Notes under the pieces: model-generated
The model's input: only the letters and a program-made list of their open reading frames with translations
Databases searched by the model: none
Told to the model about the DNA's origin: nothing
Shown: in pieces, positions 1 through 8,722 of the stretch
Layout of the letters: each line of letters begins with the position of its first letter
How positions within the stretch are numbered: the first letter of the stretch is position 1
Assembly (NCBI GenBank): GCA_050248735.1
Contig: JBFWRU010000008.1
Location: 62,001-126,000 of the forward strand
Origin: JACKFE01 sp050248735
GTDB lineage: Bacteria > Nitrospirota > Nitrospiria > Nitrospirales > UBA8639
Direction of reading: 5' to 3'
DNA: 64,000 nucleotides
Made by a program: the position numbers and the translations under genes

Positions 1-1
1 C

Positions 2-49
2 AATCGTGCTGCCAGACTGGATCCTATTATTGCATTGCAACGGCGTTGA
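2..49 (+). CDS. ABC transporter permease, C-terminal end only (partial)
   Basis: The window opens inside a reading frame that ends at a TGA at 47-49. The last sixteen codons read NRAARLDPIIALQRR preceded by nothing usable. The string AARLDPIxAL is typical of the cytoplasmic tail of MacB/FtsX-type permeases, and the next gene ends in a similar way (VDPVEALHAD). The start codon of the next gene is immediately downstream (A at 50), so the two permeases are almost certainly co-transcribed and may act as a heteromeric pair. Only the tail is visible, so the family call is an inference. Confidence 0.55.
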   Translation, partial: NRAARLDPIIALQRR

Positions 50-1255
50 ATGATGACCGTTTGGGATCTCCTACGATTTGCTGGAGGGGCTGTGTGGGCG
101 CATCGCCTCCGTTCCGTCCTTTCCCTGATCGGCATCGCAATAGGAGTCGGTGCCGTGATTCTGTTGACCGCGATTGGGGAGGGGACCCGCTATTTTGTGC
201 TAGCGCAATTCACGCAATTCGGGACCAATATTCTGGCCATCAATCCCGGAAAAACCAAAACGTTAGGTATTCCGGGAATCCTGGGCGGCACCACTCACAA
301 ATTGACGTTGGCCGATGCCGAGGCGTTACGCCGTGTACCCGGGGTGGAGGCGGTGGTCCCCATGGCCATGGGAATGGGACGGGTGGAAGCCGAAGGACGT
401 GGCCGGAGCGTGAATGTTCTAGGCGTTACGGCGGATATGCCTCTCGTCTGGCGATTTGCAGTCGGACAAGGGGAATTTTTGCCGCAAGGAGATCTGGACC
501 GGGCGATGTCGGTGACGGTTCTTGGACCGAAGATGAAACGGGAACTCTTCCAGGAGCGGAATCCACTTGGAGCCATTGTGCGGATTGCGGGGTATCGCTT
601 CCGGGTTATCGGGGTGATGGAACCCAAGGGCCAAATTCTTGGATACGATCTGGATGATGCCGTGTATGTGCCGGTCGCGAATGCCATGCGGATGTTTAAC
701 CTCGATGAACTGATGGAAGTGGATGTGGCCTATCAGTCTGCGGTTCGGGTGGATCGTGTGGTGGAGGAGGTGCGGAGAATTTTGATCGGTCGCCATCATG
801 GAACGGAAGATTTCACACTTACGACACAGGCGGCCATGTTGGAGTCGTTGGATGAGATTATGCGGGTGGTGACTTTGGCTGCAGCAGGCATTGCCGGGAT
901 TTCGCTCATTGTCGGGGCCATTGGCATTTTGACCATGATGTGGATCTCGGTCGGAGAGCGGGAATCGGAAATCGGTTTATTGCGGGCTCTTGGGGCCAGA
1001 CCGCGTCAAATCTTTTCGATCTTTCTTGTGGAGTCGGTAGTGTTATCCGTCATGGGAGGTGGCCTAGGAATGGTCCTCGGAATCCTGGGGGCGTTTCTGC
1101 TCACGTTGGCCCTCCCCGGGCTTCCGGTTTTTGTGGATGAGCACTATCTGGTGTTGGGGCTCCTTGTGGCTATGGGAACGGGTTTGATATCCGGAGTCGC
1201 GCCGGCCCGACGGGCGATTCTGGTGGATCCCGTGGAAGCGCTCCACGCGGATTGA
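50..1255 (+). CDS. ABC transporter permease, MacB/FtsX type
   Basis: The 401-residue protein has the layout of MacB/LolC-type permeases: one membrane segment near residues 20-45, a periplasmic domain of roughly 220 residues (MacB_PCD fold), and three membrane segments in the last 130 residues. The FtsX core contains the usual ERxxEIGLLRALGA stretch after the second membrane segment and ends with DPVEALHAD. Such permeases work with a MacB-like ATPase and usually an HlyD-like adaptor in efflux or lipoprotein traffic; neither is visible because the window starts here. Two ATGs lie in tandem at 50 and 53, and either could be the start. The gene abuts the preceding permease tail, so an operon is likely. 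The substrate cannot be told from sequence. Confidence 0.85.
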   Translation: MMTVWDLLRFAGGAVWAHRLRSVLSLIGIAIGVGAVILLTAIGEGTRYFVLAQFTQFGTNILAINPGKTKTLGIPGILGGTTHKLTLADAEALRRVPGVEAVVPMAMGMGRVEAEGRGRSVNVLGVTADMPLVWRFAVGQGEFLPQGDLDRAMSVTVLGPKMKRELFQERNPLGAIVRIAGYRFRVIGVMEPKGQILGYDLDDAVYVPVANAMRMFNLDELMEVDVAYQSAVRVDRVVEEVRRILIGRHHGTEDFTLTTQAAMLESLDEIMRVVTLAAAGIAGISLIVGAIGILTMMWISVGERESEIGLLRALGARPRQIFSIFLVESVVLSVMGGGLGMVLGILGAFLLTLALPGLPVFVDEHYLVLGLLVAMGTGLISGVAPARRAILVDPVEALHAD

Positions 1256-1392
1256 TGATCTCCTTTTACCATAGCGATTCGGACTTATTTAAGGGCGTCT
1301 TCCGGTTTGGTTGTTTGTTTATTGAGAGGATTTCCGGACTCAGTTGTAGGGGGTCTCATCGAACTTACAATTTTTTATCAAGGAGGCTTGCT

Positions 1393-1749
1393 ATGAGCGG
1401 ATCATTGTTGAAAATGGGAGTGCTCTTGGTGGCATGTGCGTGCCTGTTGATGGCCGGATGCGCCAATTATGGCTCTTCCGGAGGTACCCAAAATCCGCAT
1501 GTCGCCGAAGCGATAACTCATGCGCAGGAAGCTGCGGATCACGGTGGGATGGGACATGCCGATGCGGTCGTCAAACATGCCGAGGTCGCGCTGCAACATG
1601 CTCAGGCAGCCCAAAAAGAGATGAGCAATCCTCATCTTGATGCGGGAGTTGCCGAGCTAGGGGAGGCGATTACTCATGGAAAAGCCGGACATGCCGATGT
1701 GGCCACGTCTCACGCGAAATCGGCCATCATGCATCTGAAGGAGATGTAA
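1393..1749 (+). CDS. smbP: SmbP-like small metal-binding lipoprotein
   Basis: This 118-residue protein starts with a lipoprotein signal (charged start, hydrophobic stretch, LLMAGC at about residues 20-25). The mature part is a histidine-rich helical repeat: units of the type EAITHAQEAADHG, VVKHAEVALQHAQAAQKE and SHAKSAIMHLKE recur, with histidines spaced about 3-7 residues. This is the pattern of SmbP, the small periplasmic copper-binding protein described from Nitrosomonas europaea. The ATG at 1393 is preceded by AGGAGG at 1381-1386; a longer frame reaches back to 1252 but has no such site. It is probably membrane anchored and could buffer copper or other metals in the envelope; that role is inferred from the family. 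Confidence 0.8.
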   Translation: MSGSLLKMGVLLVACACLLMAGCANYGSSGGTQNPHVAEAITHAQEAADHGGMGHADAVVKHAEVALQHAQAAQKEMSNPHLDAGVAELGEAITHGKAGHADVATSHAKSAIMHLKEM

Positions 1750-1790
1750 TTGGACGGGTGTTCTTAGGAACCACCTTTGAAAAAAAGCAA

Positions 1791-1824
1791 CCGGGACCCC
1801 ACCTTGACAAAGGCGGGGTCCCGG
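1791..1824 (-). terminator. Intrinsic terminator between convergent genes
   Basis: The bases CCGGGACCCC (1791-1800) and GGGGTCCCGG (1815-1824) are perfectly complementary, giving a 10-bp GC-rich stem. On the minus strand the stem is followed by TTGCTTTTTTTC, a good T-tract, so it should end transcription of the SlyD-like gene. It may also slow transcription from the smbP-like gene on the plus strand. Confidence 0.8.
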
Positions 1825-1847
1825 ATTCGTACTAAGCATGCCGACCG

Positions 1848-2426
1848 TTAGGGAGTCGGGCCGGCTTTGACATCAAGAATTTTAATATCGAAGTTCAATG
1901 TTTTTCCTGCCAAGGGATGATTGAAGTCCAACACGACGACCTGCTCCTTTACTTCCTTGACAATGGGGCGAACCATGCGACCTTCAGGATCTTTTCCCTG
2001 TAACTGAATGCCGACTTTCCGGGCATCCGGTGGGATCTGATCAAGAGGGATTTCTTGAAACGCCCGTTCATCCACCTCTCCGTAGCCCTCGCTTGGGTTG
2101 ACGGTAACCTGTTTGCTGTCTCCCTTTTTCAGGCCGACCAGGGCTGTTTCCAAGCCGGGAATGATTTGGTGGGAACCTTGCGTGAAGGTGAGGGGGTCGC
2201 CTCCCACATTGGTATCCAACACTTCTTTGTTGTCCAACGTCAGCGTGTACTCCATGGACACGGTTGTCCCATCGGCAATTGTCATGGCGGTGTCTCCTTC
2301 CGGAGACTCGGCCAGGGCAAAGAGTGGAGTCATGGCTGTGACCAGCGCAAACACACACAAGGCGCTAAGGGTAATCCGACGCGATACCATACGACTGATC
2401 CTCCGCGTAATAAAATGTTTGAACAA
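1848..2426 (-). CDS. Exported SlyD-like FKBP peptidyl-prolyl isomerase
   Basis: The 192-residue protein carries a signal peptide-like segment (residues 18-39, ending in ALAES) followed by an FKBP domain of the SlyD type: DGTTVSMEYTLTLDN, then PLTFTQGSHQIIPGLE, an inserted chaperone flap around EGYGEVDERAFQEIP, and the conserved NHPLAGKTLNFDIK. SlyD proteins are normally cytoplasmic and carry a metal-binding His/Cys tail; this one has an export signal and no such tail, so it is more likely a periplasmic folding catalyst. The chosen start gives the full signal; an internal Met at residue 13 would also leave one. It is followed by a strong terminator and seems to be transcribed alone. Confidence 0.87.
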   Translation of the reverse strand: MFKHFITRRISRMVSRRITLSALCVFALVTAMTPLFALAESPEGDTAMTIADGTTVSMEYTLTLDNKEVLDTNVGGDPLTFTQGSHQIIPGLETALVGLKKGDSKQVTVNPSEGYGEVDERAFQEIPLDQIPPDARKVGIQLQGKDPEGRMVRPIVKEVKEQVVVLDFNHPLAGKTLNFDIKILDVKAGPTP

Positions 2427-2647
2427 TAGACTGGAAAAAATCTCGGCTCTTAGCCGGGGGTCAAAAAGGCGAGCGGTTCCAGGCCGGGAATTATTGAATA
2501 AGTGTATCAGACCCCGATCAGTTTGGCCATGTGAGGCCTGAGGGATTTGTCTTGTCCGGAAACCTCAATTCGGTTAGCCTTTCTTATCATGATGGGAAAC
2601 AGTTTTATCTCAACGGCATTCTGCCTGCTCTATGAGGAGGTCATCGC

Positions 2648-3292
2648 GTGGAACCCAACGAACGAACTGTCAATGCCAAGCAAAAAATAGCTCAGCAACG
2701 CCGGGAATTCTCCTGTCGGGAAGTGGATGAGCCTCAAGATGCACGGCTTCCGGAAGGCCAGCATTTGGTGAATAATTTTCCCGTGTTAGACTTGGGATTC
2801 AAGCCGGATATATCCCTGGATGACTGGACACTCACGATTGACGGATTTGTGGCCAATCCGGTGACCTGGTCCTGGAAGGAGTTTCAAGAACAACCCTCCG
2901 TGGACCTCGTCACTGATTTTCATTGTGTGACTACCTGGAGCATGTTGGATTGTGCGTGGACGGGGGTCCGGTTTCAACATGTTCTTGAATGTGTTCGTCC
3001 CCTCTCATCCGCCAAATATGTGCTCTTTGAATCCTATGACGATTACACCACCAATCTTCCCCTGAATGTTTGTGATGACGAAGATGTATTGTTGGTGACT
3101 CATTGGAATGGCAAGCCCCTGAATCGGGACCATGGATGGCCGGTTCGCATGTTGATTCCCAAGCGGTACGCGTGGAAGGGGGCCAAGTGGATCAAGAAGA
3201 TTACCTTTTCGGACCGGGATCAAAAAGGGTTTTGGGAAGTCCGCGGCTATTCCAATACGGCCCTTCCGTGGAATAACGACCGCTATGGCTGA
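2648..3292 (+). CDS. Sulfite-oxidase-like molybdopterin-dependent protein, cytoplasmic
   Basis: A 214-residue protein of the sulfite oxidase / YedY fold. It shows the short Moco-binding core: DDWTLTIDGFV, then DFHCVTTWS with the likely molybdenum-ligating Cys93, and HGWPVRMLIPKRYAWKGAKWI. There is no signal peptide and no Ig-like dimerisation domain, so it resembles the small YuiH/MsrP-like single-domain proteins. A GTG start at 2648 is chosen because GAGGAGG lies at 2634-2640. The substrate is unknown. A second, exported homologue lies at 25340-26377. Confidence 0.82.
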   Translation: MEPNERTVNAKQKIAQQRREFSCREVDEPQDARLPEGQHLVNNFPVLDLGFKPDISLDDWTLTIDGFVANPVTWSWKEFQEQPSVDLVTDFHCVTTWSMLDCAWTGVRFQHVLECVRPLSSAKYVLFESYDDYTTNLPLNVCDDEDVLLVTHWNGKPLNRDHGWPVRMLIPKRYAWKGAKWIKKITFSDRDQKGFWEVRGYSNTALPWNNDRYG

Positions 3293-3389
3293 GAAACCTG
3301 ATACGTAACAGGTTTTCGGAATGCAAAGTGGTGACCCTTGTCGGGTCAACCGTCGTCATAATCATGGCCAATGAACGATTTGCTGAACG

Positions 3390-4502
3390 ATGATGCGAGG
3401 GGATGAGTTTCGGGTAATCAGGGTTGAAGCCTGGCCTGTCGTCCTTCCGCTTGTAGAACCATTTGTGGTGGCCACAGGTTCAATGACGGTGGCGCACAAT
3501 GTGTTTGTGCGGGTTCAACTGCAAAATGGAGCCTACGGATTCGGGGAAATGGCTCCTTTTCCCGATATCTCCGGTGAAGATCAAGCCGGATGTCTTGCAG
3601 CCTTTTCTTCCGCTGCGACGATTCTTCTCGGACAATCGGCATGGCATTGGCGAAAGTTGGCCCTTGAACTTGTAGCGTGCACTCTGAAGGTTCCCGCCGT
3701 GCGGTGCGGGTTGGAGACCGCTTTGTTGGATGCGCTGTGCCGTGGAATGCGCGTGCCCCTTTGGTCCTTATGGGGCGGGGCGGATGTGCGGATTCGGACT
3801 ACCGATGTGACCTTGCCGATTGGAGAAATCGAGCAGGTTGTGGAAACGGCGAGACGATGGTTTGCCAGGGGTTTTCGAGTGTTTAAGATGAAAGTCGGAC
3901 AGGATGTTGAGGCGGACATTCAGCGTGTGGATGCCGTGTTCCGGGTTTTTCCCTCCGCGTCTTTTGTGATTGATGCCAACCAGGGCTTTACTGCCAATCA
4001 AACACTCATATTTCTTGATGCCGTGCACCGCCGTCGGATTCCGGTCATATTATTGGAGCAACCGGTTCATCGTGAGGACTGGGATGGGTTGCTCACCGTG
4101 CATCGTCAGAGTTCCATTCCCATTGCGGCCGATGAATCAGTGCGGTCGTTGGCTGATGCTGAACGATTGATTCGGGCTCAGGCTGTTGATGTCCTCAATA
4201 TCAAAATCACCAAATGCGGGGTGGTGGAATCGGTGGACATTGCCAATCTTGCCAGAGGAGCCGGTCTTCGATTGATGATTGGAGGCATGGTGGAAAGCCG
4301 CGTGGCCATGGGTTGTTCGTTGAGTCTTGTCCTTGGCATCGGGGGATTTGAATTTATTGATTTGGATATGCCCCTGTTGCTGACTCACGATCCCATCGTG
4401 GGTGGTTATCGTTATGAAGGTCACGCGTTATATCCCTGGGAAACACCCGGACTTGGCCAGGAATTACCAAGCGATTCCCTGCAGACCATCGTGATTCAGT
4501 AA
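3390..4502 (+). CDS. Dipeptide epimerase-like enzyme (enolase superfamily, MLE subgroup)
   Basis: The 370-residue protein has the N-terminal capping domain (GFGEMAPFP) and the barrel of muconate-lactonizing-enzyme subgroup members. The KxK pair is FKMKVG (Lys166, Lys168), the metal ligands are Asp195 in IDANQGF, Glu223 in LLEQP and Asp248 in AADES, and the opposite-face base is the lysine of NIKITKCG (Lys272). This set fits L-Ala-D/L-Glu epimerases that recycle or degrade peptidoglycan peptides; o-succinylbenzoate synthase is a less likely alternative. Two ATGs occur in tandem at 3390 and 3393. No peptide-uptake genes are next to it, so the exact dipeptide cannot be told. Confidence 0.8.
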   Translation: MMRGDEFRVIRVEAWPVVLPLVEPFVVATGSMTVAHNVFVRVQLQNGAYGFGEMAPFPDISGEDQAGCLAAFSSAATILLGQSAWHWRKLALELVACTLKVPAVRCGLETALLDALCRGMRVPLWSLWGGADVRIRTTDVTLPIGEIEQVVETARRWFARGFRVFKMKVGQDVEADIQRVDAVFRVFPSASFVIDANQGFTANQTLIFLDAVHRRRIPVILLEQPVHREDWDGLLTVHRQSSIPIAADESVRSLADAERLIRAQAVDVLNIKITKCGVVESVDIANLARGAGLRLMIGGMVESRVAMGCSLSLVLGIGGFEFIDLDMPLLLTHDPIVGGYRYEGHALYPWETPGLGQELPSDSLQTIVIQ

Positions 4503-4639
4503 GGGAAGTTTCGACGTGTGGATTCAGCCGGAAAAATGGGTATGAAAGAAATTACTCTCATCGGTCCTTCTCTTGCATGGTTTTGTTTTCCTGAGTAGGA
4601 TGTTGACAGATCATCCATTATGGATCAGGGAGGAATCGC

Positions 4640-6205
4640 ATGATCGTTTTTTGGAACAGACACCTCTATAAGACCATCATCCCCTGCATACTGTTTGGGA
4701 TGGTGTCGGTTTTCTGTGCTTCGGTGACATTTGCACAAGATCTGGAATCGTTTGAGAAACGGGTAACGCAACATCGGCTGGAAAACGGGTGGACGTTCAT
4801 CATCGTTGAACGCCCCGTCGCGCCGGTTTTTTCATTTTTGACCCGGGTCAATGTGGGCTCGGCCCAAGAGAGTGCGGGACAGACGGGGTTGGCACACATG
4901 TTTGAACATATGGCGTTTAAAGGTACGCCCCATATCGGCACTTTGGACTATGAAGCGGAGAAAAAGGCTCTGGAACAGCTGGAAACCGCCTATCAAGCGT
5001 ATCAACGGGAGAAATTGTCGTCCCGGGCCGATCCGGAAAAAGTCAAGCGTTTGTACGAAGATTTCAAGGCCAGTCAGAAGGATGCTTCCCGGTTTGTCGA
5101 AAAAAATGAATTTGGGGATATTATCGAGCGTGAAGGCGGGGTCAATCTCAATGCGTTTACCGGAGCCGATGTAACCGGCTATTTTTATGCCCTACCGTCC
5201 AATAAGATTGAACTGTTTGCCTATTTGGAGTCTGAGCGGTTTCTTCATCCGGTGTTCCGGGAATTTTATGAGGAACGGGATGTGGTGATGGAGGAGCGTC
5301 GCATGCGGACGGAAAGCCAACCGTTCGGTCGGTTGCTCGAACAATTCGTCTCAACCGCCTTTATGGCCCACCCCTATCATCATCCGGTGATTGGCTATGC
5401 CAGCGATATTCAAACCTACACCATCACGGATGCCAAGAAGTTTTTCCAGACCTATTATATTCCCTCCAATATGGTGACGGCCATTGTCGGAGATGTGAAG
5501 GCCGACACGCTCATTCCGATCCTTGAAAAGTATTTTGGTCGGATTCCATCCGCTCCGGCACCTCCGCCCTTGCGAACCGTTGAACCGCCTTCCATTGCCG
5601 AAAAAATCGTCATTTTACGTGATCCGTCCCAACCTCTGTATGTTGAAGGCTACCATAAGCCTGCAGTGACCCATTCCGATCAGCCGGTTTACGATGCGAT
5701 TGATGATGTGTTGACGAATGGACGCACGGCCCGGTTGTACCGGTCGCTCGTTCGGGATAAGCAGATTTCCGTGAATGTCGGTGCTTATGGAGAATATCCC
5801 GGCGACAAATATCCTCATGTGTGGATGGCTTATGCGGTCCCCTCCCGAGGGGTTGATAATCTCACGGTGCAACAGGCCTTGCGCGAGGAATTTGAAAAAC
5901 TCAAAAACCAGGATGTGTCTGATGAAGAGTTGTCCCGATTTCGAACCAGAGCCAAAGCCGGACTCATCCGGGCCTTGGACAATAATTTAGGGTTGGCCAT
6001 GCACCTCACGGATTACCAGATGCTCTTTAACGATTGGCGGGAGTTGTTTCGATATATTGAACGACTGGATAAAGTCACCAAAGCCGATATCCGCCGTGTG
6101 GCCACTAATCTGTTTCAGCCTCAGAATCGTATTGTCGGGATGATTGAGACGGTCTCGACTCCGGAGGCCGTGAAGCAAGCGGTTTCGGGAGGAGGACAGT
6201 CATGA
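4640..6205 (+). CDS. M16 zinc peptidase, catalytic subunit, exported
   Basis: The 521-residue protein starts with a signal peptide (residues 12-33, ending TFAQD). The inverted zinc motif HMFEH is present (His86, Glu89, His90), and the third ligand is probably Glu218 in VVMEERR. Between them lies an insertion rich in charged residues (about 105-155) that looks helical. The C-terminal half is the usual second M16 domain. ATG at 4640 is preceded by AGGGAGGA. The stop overlaps the start of the next gene by four bases (ATGA), so the two M16 proteins are translationally coupled and probably form a heterodimer in the periplasm. Confidence 0.9.
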   Translation: MIVFWNRHLYKTIIPCILFGMVSVFCASVTFAQDLESFEKRVTQHRLENGWTFIIVERPVAPVFSFLTRVNVGSAQESAGQTGLAHMFEHMAFKGTPHIGTLDYEAEKKALEQLETAYQAYQREKLSSRADPEKVKRLYEDFKASQKDASRFVEKNEFGDIIEREGGVNLNAFTGADVTGYFYALPSNKIELFAYLESERFLHPVFREFYEERDVVMEERRMRTESQPFGRLLEQFVSTAFMAHPYHHPVIGYASDIQTYTITDAKKFFQTYYIPSNMVTAIVGDVKADTLIPILEKYFGRIPSAPAPPPLRTVEPPSIAEKIVILRDPSQPLYVEGYHKPAVTHSDQPVYDAIDDVLTNGRTARLYRSLVRDKQISVNVGAYGEYPGDKYPHVWMAYAVPSRGVDNLTVQQALREEFEKLKNQDVSDEELSRFRTRAKAGLIRALDNNLGLAMHLTDYQMLFNDWRELFRYIERLDKVTKADIRRVATNLFQPQNRIVGMIETVSTPEAVKQAVSGGGQS

Positions 6206-7677
6206 AAATGATGGCATCAGGGCAAGGCAGCAAATTCACTCTCTGGAAGTTGTGGGTCGGCGTGGCGTTGGTTTTGTATCTGTGCTCAACTCCTGTCCAA
6301 GCCCAGGTTACGCAGGTTGACGAATTGACGTATCCGCCATTGGGAGAACTGGTCATTCCCAAGGCTGAACGGGTGGTTCTCGAAAACGGGTTGGTGGTCC
6401 TCCTCATGGAAGACCATGAATTACCCCTGGTGACCGTTTCGGCCATGATCCGGACTGGGTCCCGTTGGGAACCCCAAGAGAAAATCGGATTGGCGGGCTT
6501 AACCGGCGTGGTGTTGCGATCAGGGGGGACACAAAAACGTTCCGGGGATGAACTGGATGAATTTCTGGAAGCCAAAGCGGCAGCGATCGAAACCTCCATC
6601 GGGGATTCTGCCGGCACGGCTTCCATGAGCAGTTTGTCTGAAGATTTCCCTGAAGTATTTCGGGTGTTCGGCGAGGTGTTGCGATATCCGGCTTTTGACC
6701 CCGGCAAGTTGGCCATTGCCAAAAACCAGGTCATGGCAGGCATTTCACGACAAAATGATGATCCGGACAGTATTGTGTCACGCGAATTTAAAAAGCTAGT
6801 TTACGGGCCGGAGTCCCCCTATACGTGGGTGCCGACCTATAGCACGGTAGGTCGAATTACCCGGGATGACGTCGTGAATTGGCACCGGGCTTATTTCCAT
6901 CCAAACCGGATTATTCTTGGAGTTTCGGGAGACTTTAAAAAAGACCATACCTTGGCGCTTATTCAGGATGTTCTTGGGGATTGGCCTAAAGGGTCCGAGG
7001 TGCAAGATCCTCCTACTCCATTTCGCACTCAATCGGTGCCCGGGGTGTTTTATATAGAAAAAAACGATATGACGCAGACCAAGATTGCGATGGGGCATCT
7101 GGGCATTCGTCGGGACAATCCGGATTATTATTCCCTGGTGATCGTGAATCAAATTCTTTCGGGGTCTTTCGGAGCGCGGCTCTTTTCCAATATTCGCTCC
7201 CGGCAGGGCTTGGCCTATGATGTCCATGGCGGCGTGGGATTGGATTGGGATCATCCGGGAATGGCTATCCTCTCGATGTCCACGAAAACGGAAACCACAG
7301 CCAGGGGTATTGAAGCCCTGATTGCCGAAGCCCGCAATATGGTGACCAGTCCCCCTACGGAGGATGAAGTCAATAAAGCCAAAACCAGCATCCTGAATTC
7401 ATTCGTGTTTTCGGTGGATTCCCCGGCCAAGGTGCTTGGAAAGTATCTGACCTATGAATATTATGGATATCCCTCGACTTGGCTTCAGGAATTCCGGCAG
7501 GGCATTGAACGTGTGACCACCGCTGACGTTCGGGCCGCGGCAAAACAACATTTGCGTCCAGGGGAATTTTCAATTTTGGTGGTTGGTTCACGGGTGGGAA
7601 CCCGCCCGGCACTGACCCGATACGAGCACGTCCAGGAATTGGATATTCGCATCCCGGAACCTCCAGACGGGGCCTAA
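6202..7677 (+). CDS. M16 family protein, non-catalytic partner, exported
   Basis: A 491-residue M16 homologue with a signal peptide ending near VQAQV. At the place of the zinc motif it reads GLAGLTGVVLRSG, so the HxxEH histidines are absent and it should not bind catalytic zinc. The C-terminal domain keeps SRQGLAYDV, the Arg/Tyr-type region that supports substrate binding in the partner subunit of M16B enzymes. It overlaps the catalytic subunit gene by four bases. By analogy with other split M16 pairs it likely completes the active chamber of its upstream partner. Confidence 0.88.
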   Translation: MKMMASGQGSKFTLWKLWVGVALVLYLCSTPVQAQVTQVDELTYPPLGELVIPKAERVVLENGLVVLLMEDHELPLVTVSAMIRTGSRWEPQEKIGLAGLTGVVLRSGGTQKRSGDELDEFLEAKAAAIETSIGDSAGTASMSSLSEDFPEVFRVFGEVLRYPAFDPGKLAIAKNQVMAGISRQNDDPDSIVSREFKKLVYGPESPYTWVPTYSTVGRITRDDVVNWHRAYFHPNRIILGVSGDFKKDHTLALIQDVLGDWPKGSEVQDPPTPFRTQSVPGVFYIEKNDMTQTKIAMGHLGIRRDNPDYYSLVIVNQILSGSFGARLFSNIRSRQGLAYDVHGGVGLDWDHPGMAILSMSTKTETTARGIEALIAEARNMVTSPPTEDEVNKAKTSILNSFVFSVDSPAKVLGKYLTYEYYGYPSTWLQEFRQGIERVTTADVRAAAKQHLRPGEFSILVVGSRVGTRPALTRYEHVQELDIRIPEPPDGA

Positions 7678-7741
7678 TGTGTCATCGTGTCGAAAATCTC
7701 TCATGTGTTATAGTCAGTTCGCTCAGGTACAAGGGGATACG

Positions 7742-8647
7742 ATGAAATCTCGAATGCTTGTGCGCATCCGAACCCTGCACTGGGTGCTAGGACTTTTGTT
7801 GTTGGTAGTGCTGAGCGGATGTGAAACAAATCCGTATACCAACCGCTCTCAATTTTTATTGATGCCCTCCGGGTATATGAATGAGATGGGAGCGGCTCAA
7901 TACGGTGAAGTGTTGCAGGATCCCAAAGTGCAGTTATCCAAGGACCCTCGGGAAATAGAGCCGGTCAAACGCGTGGCTGCCAGGATCATTGAGGCGGCCA
8001 AACGGTCCAAATATGGCCAAGCGGCCCAAGAGTTCAAATGGGAAGTGACGGTCATTAAGGATGATGCCACTAAAAACGCCTGGGCGTTGCCCGGGGGCAA
8101 AATTGCGGTTTATACCGGGATTTTTCCTATGGCCAAAAACGAGGCGGGGTTAGCGGCGATTATGGGGCATGAAGTGGTTCATGCGTTGGCCCAGCATGGC
8201 GGGGAGCGGATGAGTCAGGGGTTGATAGCCCAGTTGGGCATGACCGCGGCGGCGATTGTCTTATCCACGCAAGGGGCCAATCCGGCCCTTGGACAGTTGG
8301 GTATGCAGGCCATGGGCTTAGGGGTACAGACGGGAATCCTCTTACCGTTCAGCCGGAAACATGAGTCGGAAGCGGATTATGTCGGCGTTCTTCTGTCCGC
8401 TGATGCCGGGTATGATCCACGTGAAGCCATTCGGATTTGGGAGCGAATGGCCGCTACGTCACAGGGGGCGCCACCCGAATTTATGTCCACCCATCCCGCT
8501 CATGAAACCCGCATTGCTGATTTAAAGTCATGGATGCCGGAAGCGCTAGCCATCTATGCCAAAGCCTCCAAGGCTTCTGGAAAGGACTTGCCGGTGATTG
8601 TTCCGCCACCATCCCAAGAGACTCGCCTGAAAACCGGAGTTCGATAA
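7742..8647 (+). CDS. M48 metallopeptidase, lipoprotein
   Basis: Read from the ATG at 7742 the protein has 301 residues and a clean lipoprotein signal (VVLSGC, Cys27). It holds the M48 zinc motif HEVVH (His143, Glu144, His147) and the downstream HESEAD motif supplying the third ligand (Glu208), plus the CETNPYTxRSQ start common to Oma1/LoiP/YcaL-like lipoprotein peptidases. A frame runs back to a GTG at 7679, but that version would bury the signal; an AAGGGGA sits just ahead of 7742. It lies directly behind the M16 pair and probably belongs to the same envelope-proteolysis group. Confidence 0.88.
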   Translation: MKSRMLVRIRTLHWVLGLLLLVVLSGCETNPYTNRSQFLLMPSGYMNEMGAAQYGEVLQDPKVQLSKDPREIEPVKRVAARIIEAAKRSKYGQAAQEFKWEVTVIKDDATKNAWALPGGKIAVYTGIFPMAKNEAGLAAIMGHEVVHALAQHGGERMSQGLIAQLGMTAAAIVLSTQGANPALGQLGMQAMGLGVQTGILLPFSRKHESEADYVGVLLSADAGYDPREAIRIWERMAATSQGAPPEFMSTHPAHETRIADLKSWMPEALAIYAKASKASGKDLPVIVPPPSQETRLKTGVR

Positions 8648-8722
8648 CCGGTCAGGACGGATTGAGACCGTTCCCATCCCCTGCGGTTGTTGAGAAGTAC
8701 CGTTCCCAATTTAAAATGGCCG

